From NCBI GenBank assembly GCA_947624805.1, contig CANQLW010000002.1:1-64000 (forward strand): 64,000 nucleotides of DNA, given 5' to 3'. Below, one piece after another: positions 9,473-19,626 of this stretch; position 1 is the first letter of the stretch; every line of letters starts with the position of its first letter. The stretch is from an uncultured Clostridia bacterium (GTDB lineage Bacteria; Bacillota; Clostridia; Christensenellales; Borkfalkiaceae). The notes beneath the pieces are model-generated. The model saw only the letters and a program-made list of their open reading frames with translations. It was not told where the DNA came from and did no database searches. The translations under genes and the position numbers were made by a program.

Positions 9473-10939
9473 ATGAAAGAGAAGAAGAAACTTACCCCCG
9501 AAGAGGAGATGCTCGAAAAGTATCGTGCGAAGGTCAAGCGGGAAGCGGTGATAAAATCTGCCGCGCTCGCCGCCGCTTGCGGGTTTTTGCTCTCCGTCAT
9601 CGTCTCAGCGGTCTCTTTCGCGACATTATATAATACGCTCTATATCGCCCTCGGCGTCTGGGCCGCGGCCTCCGTCGGGCTTGGATTTTTGTTCTATTTC
9701 CTGCTCTTCCGTACGGATCTGAAACAGACGGCGGAGCGGGTGGACGGCATCGGGCTCGAGGAGCGCGTTCTGACCATGGTGGAGCTCAGGGGGGAGAGCG
9801 GCGTCCTCGCCGAAAAACAGCGTGAGGACACCAAAACGACGCTTTCGGGCGTCTCCGTCAAGCAGATGAAGACGGGGATCCCCAAACTTCTCCTCATCGG
9901 TCTTGCCCTCATCGCCGTCGTCTCGATTTTCATGATGTCCTATTCGACCGTCCTCGCCGTCAAGGCTGAGGAGGCGCGCAGCGGGATCACGGACGAGGAA
10001 AAACCCTCCGAAGACGATGAGATCATCCGTCAGATGATTGAAGAACTCCGCGACCTCATCGATAACTCTCCCGTGAGCGACAGCCTGAAGGGGTACCTTC
10101 ACGGGCTCGTCGACGATCTGGAGGCTTCGATCAAGCCGACGGACAGCCTCGAGGTCAAGATCGCAAAGGTCTCCGAGACGGCGCAGGAGATCCATAAACT
10201 CATCGAAGAATATCTGTCCCGTACGACGATCGGGCAGGAGCTTCAGAAGCACGATACGACGAAACCTTTGGGCGACGCCATCGTCTCGGGGGATGTCTCC
10301 AAGGTCGAACAGGCCTTCAAGGATATGTATGACAGCATCGAGCCGCACGTCATGGCGGGGGAATACGATATCCTCTTGCAGACGGCGGACGATATCGACC
10401 AATCCATCGAGGATGCTACGGTAAAGGACGATGCGCTCGCAGACGCTCTCCACGAACTCGCCGAGGCGCTCCGTGCCGCCGTTCCCAAGGAGCCGCCCCA
10501 TGCAGGGGAGGAGGAACACGTCGGAGATGAGGTCATGAAGGACGTGCAGGACGCCATGGATCAGGCGATGCAGGACATCAAGGACGCCCTCGAGGACCAA
10601 CAGCACGCCGACGAGCTCGACGATCAACTTCAGGACGCCATTCAGGACGCGCTCGACAAGCTCGAAGGAAAAGAAAAGCCCGACGATGAAAAGCAGGACG
10701 AAGAGGAGCCCGAAGAAAAGGATCCGAACGAGAACCAAAACATGAGCGGCGACAGCGGCTCATCCGCGCCTCCGCAGAGCGACGGCGATGTCTCTTACGA
10801 CTCCGTCATCGACGGACAAACGCCCTATGACGATGTCTATGACGAATACGAACAGAAGATGAAGGAACTCCTCGAGAGCGGAGATCTCACGGAAGAGGAG
10901 AGAAAGCTCATCGAAGACTATTTCAAAAAGCTCGGATAA
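9473..10939 (+). CDS. Membrane protein with long acidic/helical C-terminal region, first gene of the MoxR operon
   Basis: Two N-terminal TM segments plus one more; acidic D/E/Q-rich C-terminus; tightly linked to moxR. Confidence 0.75.
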   Translation: MKEKKKLTPEEEMLEKYRAKVKREAVIKSAALAAACGFLLSVIVSAVSFATLYNTLYIALGVWAAASVGLGFLFYFLLFRTDLKQTAERVDGIGLEERVLTMVELRGESGVLAEKQREDTKTTLSGVSVKQMKTGIPKLLLIGLALIAVVSIFMMSYSTVLAVKAEEARSGITDEEKPSEDDEIIRQMIEELRDLIDNSPVSDSLKGYLHGLVDDLEASIKPTDSLEVKIAKVSETAQEIHKLIEEYLSRTTIGQELQKHDTTKPLGDAIVSGDVSKVEQAFKDMYDSIEPHVMAGEYDILLQTADDIDQSIEDATVKDDALADALHELAEALRAAVPKEPPHAGEEEHVGDEVMKDVQDAMDQAMQDIKDALEDQQHADELDDQLQDAIQDALDKLEGKEKPDDEKQDEEEPEEKDPNENQNMSGDSGSSAPPQSDGDVSYDSVIDGQTPYDDVYDEYEQKMKELLESGDLTEEERKLIEDYFKKLG

Positions 10940-10954
10940 ATTACGGAGAAGATT

Positions 10955-12031
10955 ATGGAAAACACGGTTACGGAACAAGATCTGAAAGCATTCAGCGAAA
11001 CCTGCAAAAATATTTTTGCGCAGATCGGACGGGACATGATCGGACAGAGCGAAGTCGTCGAGTCCACGGTGATCGCGATGATCGCTGGAGGGAACGTCCT
11101 GCTCGAGGGCGTCCCCGGGGTCGGAAAGACGAGACTCGTGCGTACCCTCGGAAGGGTGTTTTCCCTTCCTTTTTCGAGGATCCAGTTTACGCCCGACCTC
11201 ATGCCCGCCGACGTCACGGGTACAAATATCATCGTGAAGGACGATAAGGGAAATTCGCAGTTCAGTTTCCAGAAGGGGCCCATTTTTTCGAATATCATCC
11301 TCGCCGACGAGATTAACCGTGCGACGCCGAAGACGCAGAGCGCTTTGCTCGAGGCGATGCAGGAGCATAAAGTCACGGTGATGGGGGTCTCAAGGCCGCT
11401 CGATGAGCCCTTTTTCGTGCTCGCGACGCAGAATCCCATCGAGCAGGACGGCACTTATCCGCTCCCCGAGGCGCAGATGGACCGATTCATGTTCAAACTC
11501 ATCGTCTCCTATCCCAATATGGAGGAGCTCGAGCGGATCGTCGGCATGACGCAGGTCACAATGGAGGAAGTCGCGGACGCCGTGTGCAGCGCGGAGGAGC
11601 TTTTGAGGATGCGCAGGACCGCAAAGGAGATCCCCGTTGCAACCGAGGTCATGAAATATGCGATGCGTCTGACGCTCGCGACCCAGCCCTCGAGCGAATG
11701 CCCCGCGGAGATCGCCAAGAAATATATCCGCTACGGCGCCAGCCCCCGTGCGGCACAGGCGCTCATTTCCGCCGCGAAAGTCCGTGCGCTCATGAACGGC
11801 AGATATAATGTCTCCTATAATGACATCAATACGCTTGCCTATCCCGTCCTGCGCCACAGGATCAAACTCACCTTCGAGGCCGTTGCCGACAACGTGACGC
11901 CCGACGATGTGATCCGTGAGATTTTGAGAGAACTCGGGAAGGGGACGGGCTCCGAGAAGAGCACGGCGGAGGCTCCTGCGGCGGATAGCGGCTCCGAGAA
12001 ACGCGGTCTCTTCGGAAAGAAAAAGGGATGA
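10955..12031 (+). CDS. MoxR family AAA+ ATPase
   Basis: NVLLEGVPGVGKTRLVRTL, ILADEINRATPKTQSALLEAMQEHKVT, FVLATQNPIEQDGTYPLPEAQMDRF. Confidence 0.96.
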   Translation: MENTVTEQDLKAFSETCKNIFAQIGRDMIGQSEVVESTVIAMIAGGNVLLEGVPGVGKTRLVRTLGRVFSLPFSRIQFTPDLMPADVTGTNIIVKDDKGNSQFSFQKGPIFSNIILADEINRATPKTQSALLEAMQEHKVTVMGVSRPLDEPFFVLATQNPIEQDGTYPLPEAQMDRFMFKLIVSYPNMEELERIVGMTQVTMEEVADAVCSAEELLRMRRTAKEIPVATEVMKYAMRLTLATQPSSECPAEIAKKYIRYGASPRAAQALISAAKVRALMNGRYNVSYNDINTLAYPVLRHRIKLTFEAVADNVTPDDVIREILRELGKGTGSEKSTAEAPAADSGSEKRGLFGKKKG

Positions 12032-12933
12032 TGACGCAGACCAAGGTCATAGACGACAAATTTTTAAGCCGTCTTGAATCCGCGGCGCTCTATATGCGTG
12101 CCAATATGCAGGGATGGTTCGGAGGGAACCACCCCACGCGTTCGTACGGTTCCACGGTGGAATTTGCAGATTATCAGGAGTATGCGCTCGGGGACGACAT
12201 CAGGCGGATCGACTGGAATCTGTTCAGCCGCTTTGAAAAATATTTCATCAAGCTCTATGTCGACGAGCGGCAGATGCACACGCAGATCTTTCTCGACTGC
12301 TCGGCCTCCATGCAGAAACCCGATGCGGGGAAGGCGCTCTATGCGATGCGGCTCGCCGCGGCGCTCGGCTTTCTCTCCGTGCAGAATATGGACAGAACCT
12401 CTATCCGCCTCATCAAAGGGGAGCGGGCGGAGGATCTTTGCGGGGTCGTCACGGGGAAGAATGCCTTTTTCCGCGGCGTCGGGAAGCTCGATTCCCTCGT
12501 TTTTGAAGGGAGTTCAGACCTTGAAAAGGCGATCGTCAACTGTCCCTCCGTGGGCACCAACAACGGGCTTACCGTCCTTATCTCCGATTTTATGACGGAG
12601 AGCAACTGGAAAAAGGCGGTCAGCTATCTGCTCTACCAAAAGCGGCAGGTCCTGCTCGTGCAGGTGCTCTCGCCAGAGGACGTCGATCCGTTCTTCAACG
12701 GAAGGACGCGGCTCATCGATTTCGAGGCACAGGACCCGCTCGACGAGAGAAACATCAAACTCAAAATCACAAGGGCGAATCTCAAGGCATACCGCGAGGC
12801 GCTCGAGGATTTTATCGGCGATATCAAGCATTTTTGTGCCGCGCGGGAAGTAGATTTCTTCTCCGTCGTGAGCGATGAGCCGATCGAAAAACTGCTCTTT
12901 GACAGAATGTTGAAAATAGGTACGGTCAAATGA
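12028..12933 (+). CDS. DUF58 domain-containing protein
   Basis: GSTVEFADYQEYALGDDIRRIDWNLFSRFEKYFIKLYVDER typical DUF58 motif; ATGA overlap with moxR. Confidence 0.94.
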   Translation: MMTQTKVIDDKFLSRLESAALYMRANMQGWFGGNHPTRSYGSTVEFADYQEYALGDDIRRIDWNLFSRFEKYFIKLYVDERQMHTQIFLDCSASMQKPDAGKALYAMRLAAALGFLSVQNMDRTSIRLIKGERAEDLCGVVTGKNAFFRGVGKLDSLVFEGSSDLEKAIVNCPSVGTNNGLTVLISDFMTESNWKKAVSYLLYQKRQVLLVQVLSPEDVDPFFNGRTRLIDFEAQDPLDERNIKLKITRANLKAYREALEDFIGDIKHFCAAREVDFFSVVSDEPIEKLLFDRMLKIGTVK

Positions 12934-14768
12934 AGCTGCTCCTGCCTTTGGGATTGATCGGGCTGGTTTCCGTTCTCGCCCTTATCCTCATCTACATCTT
13001 CAAACCGAAGTATCAGGACAGAAAAGTTTCCTCAACGTATGTGTGGAAGCTCAGTTTGCAGTACCAAAAAAGAAAAGTCCCCATGCAGTGGCTGCAAAAT
13101 TCGCTGCTGCTTCTCATCCAGATCCTGATTCTCGCGCTCATCGCCTTTACGATGGCGGAGCCCTACATCGTGCTTGCATCCAAAAACGGCGAAAAGATCG
13201 CGATCCTCGACGCTTCCGCCTCCATGATGGCGGGGGACGGGGAGAGCCGTTTCGAACGCGCCAAAAAACAGATCGCCTCGCTTGCGGACGGCACGGTCGA
13301 CGCCGACAGGTTCAGCATCATCCTCGCCGCGGACGAAGCATCCTTTCTCATCCGAAGATCGGACAGCGCCGCCTACATCAAACAAAAGCTCTTTGAGGCG
13401 GAATGCGGCTACGGCGCCTCAGATCTTGACGAGGCGATGGAGCTTGCAGAGGGGGTCCTCGAGGAGAATCCCTCCGCCGAAGTCTATCTGTTTACGGATA
13501 AGGAGTACCTTGACAGCGGCCCCGTAAAGGTCGTGGACCTGTCGGACAAGGAATGGAATGCCGCCGTGCTCGATTTTCGTGCAGAGCTCGTCAAGGGGAA
13601 GTATGTCTTTACAGCCGAGATCGCGAGCTACGGAAAGGCCGCCGAGATCCCCGTTTCCATCGAGATCGACGGGAAGGAGCGGCTGGGGCGCCTTGCAGAT
13701 TGCGCCAAAGACGGTACTTGCAAGGTCGTATGGGACAGTCTCGACGTCTATGACTACACCCGTGCGGAGATCGCTCTGAGCGCGGAGGACCGCTTTGGAT
13801 ATGACAACACCTTCGTCCTTTTCAACGATCAGAAGGCGAATTTCCGCGTGCAGTTTGTCAGCGCCGACACGGGATTCCTATACTGGGCATTGAGCTCCGT
13901 TCCCTCCTGCAATGTGACGCTTGTGACGGAGATCGACAAGGCCGTCGGGAGCGGGTTCGATCTCTATGTCTATAACAGCGTGCTGCCCGCCGAGATGCCG
14001 CAGGATGGCGCAGTCTGGTTCGTGGATCCGCCCGCGGATCTTGCATCCGTGCACGGGTTCAGGATCGGCGGAGAGCGGGAAGGGGACTATGTTCTCGCCG
14101 GTTCGGGCGGGACAAGCGAGGCTTGCCGTACGATCACACGCGGCATTTGGCCCTCTTCGATCACTCTTTCAAAATATTCCTATCTTACCGCCTATACGGG
14201 GTATGAGAGCGTGCTCACCTGTGACGGCTCGCCCGTGCTCCTTGCAAAGAATGAGAACGGTCTGAAGACGCTCATCCTTGCCTTCAACATTCACTGGTCG
14301 AATCTTCCCGTTCTGACCGATTTTCCTCGACTCATCGGCAATATGTGCTCCTACAGTCTCTCTCCCACGGTGGAAAAGAACGCCTATCTCGTGGGCGAGG
14401 AGATCGGCATCCATACCAAGCCGAACGTGAGATCTGTCTCTGTCAAGGGGGTATTTACGGACGGGGGAGAGAGCGAAGAGATCTATACGAGTTTTCCCGT
14501 CTCCTTCCCTTCCTCGCGCACGGGCGTCTATACCGTGACGCAAACGCTTCTGAGCGGGGAGGTTGTGACGGATTATTTTACCGTACGCTCGCCCCAAGCG
14601 GAAAGCGTCTTCGGAGTTGTCGAGACCACGCTCACCGTCCCGATCGTCAGCGGCAGCGGCACGGATGCTTCGGTTGCCCGCGACACGGTGGATATCTATG
14701 TCTATCTCGCCGCGGCGCTCCTCGTGCTGTTATGTATCGAATGGGGGTTGCAATACCGTGAACAGTAG
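12930..14768 (+). CDS. BatA-like VWA-domain membrane protein
   Basis: N-terminal TM, IAILDASASMMAGDGESRFERAK (MIDAS-like DxSxS), C-terminal TM. Confidence 0.88.
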   Translation: MKLLLPLGLIGLVSVLALILIYIFKPKYQDRKVSSTYVWKLSLQYQKRKVPMQWLQNSLLLLIQILILALIAFTMAEPYIVLASKNGEKIAILDASASMMAGDGESRFERAKKQIASLADGTVDADRFSIILAADEASFLIRRSDSAAYIKQKLFEAECGYGASDLDEAMELAEGVLEENPSAEVYLFTDKEYLDSGPVKVVDLSDKEWNAAVLDFRAELVKGKYVFTAEIASYGKAAEIPVSIEIDGKERLGRLADCAKDGTCKVVWDSLDVYDYTRAEIALSAEDRFGYDNTFVLFNDQKANFRVQFVSADTGFLYWALSSVPSCNVTLVTEIDKAVGSGFDLYVYNSVLPAEMPQDGAVWFVDPPADLASVHGFRIGGEREGDYVLAGSGGTSEACRTITRGIWPSSITLSKYSYLTAYTGYESVLTCDGSPVLLAKNENGLKTLILAFNIHWSNLPVLTDFPRLIGNMCSYSLSPTVEKNAYLVGEEIGIHTKPNVRSVSVKGVFTDGGESEEIYTSFPVSFPSSRTGVYTVTQTLLSGEVVTDYFTVRSPQAESVFGVVETTLTVPIVSGSGTDASVARDTVDIYVYLAAALLVLLCIEWGLQYREQ

Positions 14769-17454
14769 TTTGAATGCGATCTCCGTGACATTTGCATATC
14801 CGTGGCTGTTGCTTCTTCTCATCCCCGCGGCGGCGCTCATGCTCTTCCCGTATCTGCGGCTTCCCAAGCGGCGCAGAAGGACGAGGAACAGGATCATTTC
14901 CCTCGTTTTGCACGGGCTCATCATGGTGCTTTGCGTCCTCATGGTCTCGGGGATGAGCTTCCATGCAACGGAAGTCTCCAAGAAGACGGACGTCATCCTG
15001 CTCGTCGATCTGTCGGACAGCAACCGCTCTTCCGAAGAGGATATGAATGCTTTTATCCGCGGCCTGCTCGCTTCCAAGGAAGAGAATTATAAGGTCGGGA
15101 TCGTTACCTTTGCAAACGGGACCGTCTTCAGCGCGGAGATCCGCTCCAATGCCGATTCCGTCTATGAAGACTATCTGACCAATGACGTGAAGCCGCTCGG
15201 CAATGCGACGGATATCGCCTCTGCCTTTGATTATGCAAGGAGCGCGCTCGCAACACCCAGGAACGGGCGGGTGATTCTGCTCTCCGACGGGCTCGAAACG
15301 GACGGGAACGCGATCGCCGCCGTCAAGGCAATGGCGGACGAGGGCATCCGCGTCGATACCGTCTATTTCCCCCCGAAAAATGCCAAGGGAGAAGTGCAGA
15401 TCCTCTCCGTCGACGTCCCCGAACGGGTCTCGCTTGGCGATGAGATCAAGGTGACCGTCTCCCTTCTGAGCGGCGCGGCGACGTCTGCACATCTGAAACT
15501 CTTTGACAACGGCGAGGAGGTCGCAGGGCGGGATGTCACGCTGAGCGGCACCGAAGAGGCGTTCTCCTTTGATTATGAAGTGACGACCTCGGGCCTGCAT
15601 TCCTTTTATGTCACGCTTGACGCTTCGGGGGATTCTCTCTCCCAGAATAACGAATACTATTCTTATCTCAACATCGAGATGTCGACCAAGGTGCTCCTCG
15701 TGGACGGAACGGGGGAAGAGTCTGCCGCTTTACAGGACATTCTCGAAGAAAACTACGAAGTAACCCGCGTCACGACGTCCGAGCTCCCGACCTCTCTCGA
15801 GGCGCTCTGTGCCTTCGACGAGGTCATCCTGATGAATGTTGCAAATTCTGCGTTGCCGCAGGGCTTCGACGGGATCCTCTATGACTATGTACAGGACTAC
15901 GGCGGGGGGCTCTACACGATCGGCGGCGATATGGCTTACAAGAAGGAAGATATGAGCGGGACGCTCTATGAATCCCTTCTTCCCATTGAATCGGATTCCT
16001 CCTCGAAATCGCTCGGACTCCTTCTCGTCATCGATAAGTCGAGCAGTATGAACCAGAATGCACAGGGGACGGCCATTCAGAGGATGCAGCTCGCCAAGGA
16101 CGCCGCCATTGCGAGCCTCAACGTCTTGCGGGCGGGGGATTACATCGGTGTCATTGCATTCGATGCGGAAGCGGCGAGGATCACAAACGGAATGCTTCCC
16201 GTCTCTATTTCCCGTGAGAGCGTCAAGGCGGCCATCCAAGACATCAAGACGGGACGCGGAACTGGGTATCTTCCCGCAACGGATGAGGCGATGAATTGCC
16301 TTATGTCCTTTGATAAGACAGATCTCCGCCATATCATCTTTCTCACGGATGGCGAGCCGACCGATAACAACCTCGACTGGAACCCCGACCCGACCAAGGA
16401 TGACCGTATCGCGACCTGTAAGGAGTACATCAGGCGGATGTCTCAGAACGGGATCACGCTTTCAACGATCGCGCTCGGGCCTTCCGTCTCGGCGAATACG
16501 CTAACAACCGTACGGGAAATGGCGGAAGTTTACGGCAGCGGGCGTTTCTACAACGTTGCGCAGGAATCGTCGCTCATTGAGATCATGACGAAGGAAGCGC
16601 AGATCGCGACGGGGGAATACTCCAACGAGGTACATTTTGCCCCGCGGATCAAGAGCCGTACGCCCGCCGTTGCCGGGCTCACGTCTCTGCCTTCCCTGAA
16701 TGGCTTCTACGGCGCCAAACTCAAGACGGGGGCGGTGGAGATCCTCAGCTTCGGCGATTCTCCCATCTATGCGGAGTGGTCGTGCGGGAAGGGGAAAGTT
16801 GCAAGTTTCATGTCCGATCTGAGCGGTCGGTGGTCGTCGGAATTTTTGTCGGCGGACGCGGGAAGACGGTTTTTGCGCAACTCCGTCGGGGCGATCTTCC
16901 CCGAGGTACGCGACCATTCCTTCGACGCCGTTCGGGTCTCCTTCAACAAGGATAATTTTACTTCACAGGTGCGTTTGTCGCTCGACAGAACGGTCGAAGA
17001 CCTCGCCGCGACACTCATCCTGCCCGACGGGAGCAGGGAGACGCTCACGCTCTCCCGTGCATCCGATTACCTGTATGTCTCCGAATTTGCGACCAAGCAA
17101 TCGGGCGTCTATGCCGTCGACGTGACCTACACAGAGGCGGGAACCGAGCAGAGCATTACGGCTTATACGGACTTCTCCTATTCGGCGGAGTACGACGTCT
17201 TCCATGACGAAGCGGAGTGTTTCTCCTTTATGGAGGCGTTGAGCGAGAACGGGAAGGGTAAGATGCTCTTCTCCTCGGACGGCGTCTTCGGCGTACAGAA
17301 CGAGATGACGGAGGAGACGATCGACCCGCGACTTGTCCTTTTGATCGTCGCCGCCGTGCTGTTCCTCCTCGATATCGTCGTGAGAAAATTCAAAATCAAG
17401 CTGCCGCGTGAGATCAGAGAGGAACGCCGCGGCAAGAAAGAGGGGGTATCATGA
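14758..17454 (+). CDS. VWA domain-containing membrane protein (glutamine amidotransferase-like/Bat family)
   Basis: GTG start at 14758; ILLVDLSDSNRSSEEDM and LLLVIDKSSSMNQNAQGT; C-terminal TM. Confidence 0.88.
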   Translation: MNSSLNAISVTFAYPWLLLLLIPAAALMLFPYLRLPKRRRRTRNRIISLVLHGLIMVLCVLMVSGMSFHATEVSKKTDVILLVDLSDSNRSSEEDMNAFIRGLLASKEENYKVGIVTFANGTVFSAEIRSNADSVYEDYLTNDVKPLGNATDIASAFDYARSALATPRNGRVILLSDGLETDGNAIAAVKAMADEGIRVDTVYFPPKNAKGEVQILSVDVPERVSLGDEIKVTVSLLSGAATSAHLKLFDNGEEVAGRDVTLSGTEEAFSFDYEVTTSGLHSFYVTLDASGDSLSQNNEYYSYLNIEMSTKVLLVDGTGEESAALQDILEENYEVTRVTTSELPTSLEALCAFDEVILMNVANSALPQGFDGILYDYVQDYGGGLYTIGGDMAYKKEDMSGTLYESLLPIESDSSSKSLGLLLVIDKSSSMNQNAQGTAIQRMQLAKDAAIASLNVLRAGDYIGVIAFDAEAARITNGMLPVSISRESVKAAIQDIKTGRGTGYLPATDEAMNCLMSFDKTDLRHIIFLTDGEPTDNNLDWNPDPTKDDRIATCKEYIRRMSQNGITLSTIALGPSVSANTLTTVREMAEVYGSGRFYNVAQESSLIEIMTKEAQIATGEYSNEVHFAPRIKSRTPAVAGLTSLPSLNGFYGAKLKTGAVEILSFGDSPIYAEWSCGKGKVASFMSDLSGRWSSEFLSADAGRRFLRNSVGAIFPEVRDHSFDAVRVSFNKDNFTSQVRLSLDRTVEDLAATLILPDGSRETLTLSRASDYLYVSEFATKQSGVYAVDVTYTEAGTEQSITAYTDFSYSAEYDVFHDEAECFSFMEALSENGKGKMLFSSDGVFGVQNEMTEETIDPRLVLLIVAAVLFLLDIVVRKFKIKLPREIREERRGKKEGVS

Positions 17455-19154
17455 AAAAACTGTCCATTCCGCTCATCCTTCTTCTCCTGACGGCGCTGAT
17501 TGCCGTGGGGTGCGGTACGGATGTGCAGGACCCCGTGCTTGAACAAGTCTTCACGCTCGACAAGACGGAGATCACGCTCGCCGCGGGCGGCGACCCCGCC
17601 ATGCTGTCGCTCCGTGTGGAGAATGTGGATGATGACCTTCTCTGGAGCTCCGAAAAAGAGGACGTGGTGGAGATTGCTAAGGGCTCTGCCGCAAATAAAG
17701 TTACCCTTTACGGTCTGAAAGAGGGCAATTCAGTGATTTCCGTGACGGCGGGCGATCTTATCGCGGTATGCAAAGTCTATGTGACCGCCGCGCCGAAGAT
17801 CACGCTTTTCACGCCGACGCTCGAACTTTTGACGGAGACGACGGCGTTCATCCGTGCAGAGGCAAATTTCGAGGGGGAACTCTCCTACAGTTCGGACGCT
17901 CCCTCCGTTGCAGACGTGAATGCAGAGGGGCTGGTCTCCGCCAAGGCGGAGGGGATTGCAATCATCACCGTCTCGGGCGGGGGCGTCAGCGCTGCCTGCA
18001 CGGTGACCGTCAAACAGCCCTATGTGACGCTCGACCGCGCTTCTCTGCTCCTCGCCGTGGGAGAGCAGATGCAGCTCGATGCCGATTCGAACGGTGACGT
18101 CGTATGGACTTCTTCCGACCATGATGTCGCCACGGTCAAAAACGGGCTCGTGACGGCGATTTCCGTCGGGGAGACGGTGATCACGGCACAGTACGGCAGC
18201 GCTCAGGCGGTCTGCAATGTCAAAGTCAAGGATGTCGTCCTGACGCTCTCCCTCAGTGAACAGGGCAAGGTCCTTCCGCTCGGGCAGAGTTTCACGCTAC
18301 AAGCGACACTGACGCCCGAGCAGACGGGGGAGAATGCGGCGATCCGCTGGAGTGTGCAATCGGGACAGGACATCGTTTCCGTGAGTAACGGCGGGGTCGT
18401 GACTTCGCTTGGCGTGGCAGGGGATGCCGTCGTCCGTGCCTCGAGCGTCAAGGATCCCGATGCCTATGATGAATGTTCGGTGCACGTTCCCGCGCCCTAT
18501 GAAGATTGGATCGCGATCGGGGATGAGGCATCCCTCCGCGCGGCGCTCTCGGGCGGGAATGAGAATAAAAATATGTACCTCATTGCAGATATCGATCTCG
18601 GCGGAAAGACGCTTATCGGCACGCTTTCGTCTTACAGCGGTACCTTCGACGGCTGCGGGCACACGATTTCAAATTTCCGCTGCGGGGTTCTGTTCGGGCA
18701 AAACAGCTCCGGGGAAGGACTCAAAGCGGATGGCGTTGTCAAACGCCTTTCTCTACAATGTACATTGACGGAGCTTAAGGGCAACTTCGGGCTTTTCGGG
18801 GAGTTTTTCAGCGGGACAGTACAGGATTGCTTCTTTGATGTTACATTCGGAGCAGAGAGCTATCAGGCGGTTTTCGCCCGTAATGCCCAAGATAGTGCAC
18901 GGATCGAAAACGTGATCGTCGTTGCCCATAATCCGAACAATACGGCATATGTCTATGCGGGGACGACCCAAGCGGCAAAAGGTATTTGGAAGAATGTCTA
19001 CTATACGGGCGACGCCTCCGTCGGGGCGAACGGCCCCGTGAAGAAGACGGAGTCGGAGCTTTCCTCCGCCGCGTTCTTTGCGGGGTGGGATGAGAGCATC
19101 TGGGAGATCTCGGACGGTGCTCTCCCGAAGCTCAGACATAGCGATCTCGCGTAA
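17451..19154 (+). CDS. Lipoprotein with BIG2-like Ig repeats and a GLUG-like C-terminal region
   Basis: Lipobox LIAVGCG; repeats such as VTLDRASLLLAVGEQMQLDADSNGDVVWTSSDHDVATVKNGLVTAISVGETVITAQYG. Confidence 0.85.
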   Translation: MKKLSIPLILLLLTALIAVGCGTDVQDPVLEQVFTLDKTEITLAAGGDPAMLSLRVENVDDDLLWSSEKEDVVEIAKGSAANKVTLYGLKEGNSVISVTAGDLIAVCKVYVTAAPKITLFTPTLELLTETTAFIRAEANFEGELSYSSDAPSVADVNAEGLVSAKAEGIAIITVSGGGVSAACTVTVKQPYVTLDRASLLLAVGEQMQLDADSNGDVVWTSSDHDVATVKNGLVTAISVGETVITAQYGSAQAVCNVKVKDVVLTLSLSEQGKVLPLGQSFTLQATLTPEQTGENAAIRWSVQSGQDIVSVSNGGVVTSLGVAGDAVVRASSVKDPDAYDECSVHVPAPYEDWIAIGDEASLRAALSGGNENKNMYLIADIDLGGKTLIGTLSSYSGTFDGCGHTISNFRCGVLFGQNSSGEGLKADGVVKRLSLQCTLTELKGNFGLFGEFFSGTVQDCFFDVTFGAESYQAVFARNAQDSARIENVIVVAHNPNNTAYVYAGTTQAAKGIWKNVYYTGDASVGANGPVKKTESELSSAAFFAGWDESIWEISDGALPKLRHSDLA

Positions 19155-19167
19155 AAAACCATACAAA

Positions 19168-19194
19168 AAGAGGAGGGCAGATGCTCTCCTCTTT
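19168..19194. terminator. Bidirectional terminator
   Basis: AAAGAGGAG-N9-CTCCTCTTT between convergent genes. Confidence 0.75.
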
Positions 19195-19206
19195 GTCTCT
19201 TCCATA

Positions 19207-19494
19207 TCAGCCCTCGGAGCCGTCCTCGGGATGTTCTTTCAGAAAAGTTTCAAAGCTCTCGAGAATCGCGTGCTGGATATACTCACGCGTTTCCGTGTTG
19301 AGAGGGTGGGCGATGTCTTTGTATCCGCCGTCGGACGATTTTCTGCTCGGCATAGCTACGAGATATGCACCGTCTCTCTCGAAAATTCTGATGTCGTGAA
19401 CGACGAAACAACCGTCGATCGTGATGGATGCCACCGCGCGCAATTTCCCGTCCGAATGACGCACGCGACGGATCCGAATGTCCCCAATTTGCAT
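19207..19494 (-). CDS. spoVG: Septation regulator SpoVG
   Basis: IRIRRVRHSDGKLRAVASITIDGCFVVHDIRIFERDGAYLVAMPSRKSSDGGYKDIAHPLN. Confidence 0.97.
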   Translation of the reverse strand: MQIGDIRIRRVRHSDGKLRAVASITIDGCFVVHDIRIFERDGAYLVAMPSRKSSDGGYKDIAHPLNTETREYIQHAILESFETFLKEHPEDGSEG

Positions 19495-19626
19495 AGATTA
19501 GACCTCCCCGAATATTTTATATGCACTATTTTAGCACCTTTTGATGCAAACATCAATAGTTTACAAAAAATTTAATTCATTTTGGCTACAATTCACCGAT
19601 TTTTTTGCCCGTGAATAGAATAAATT

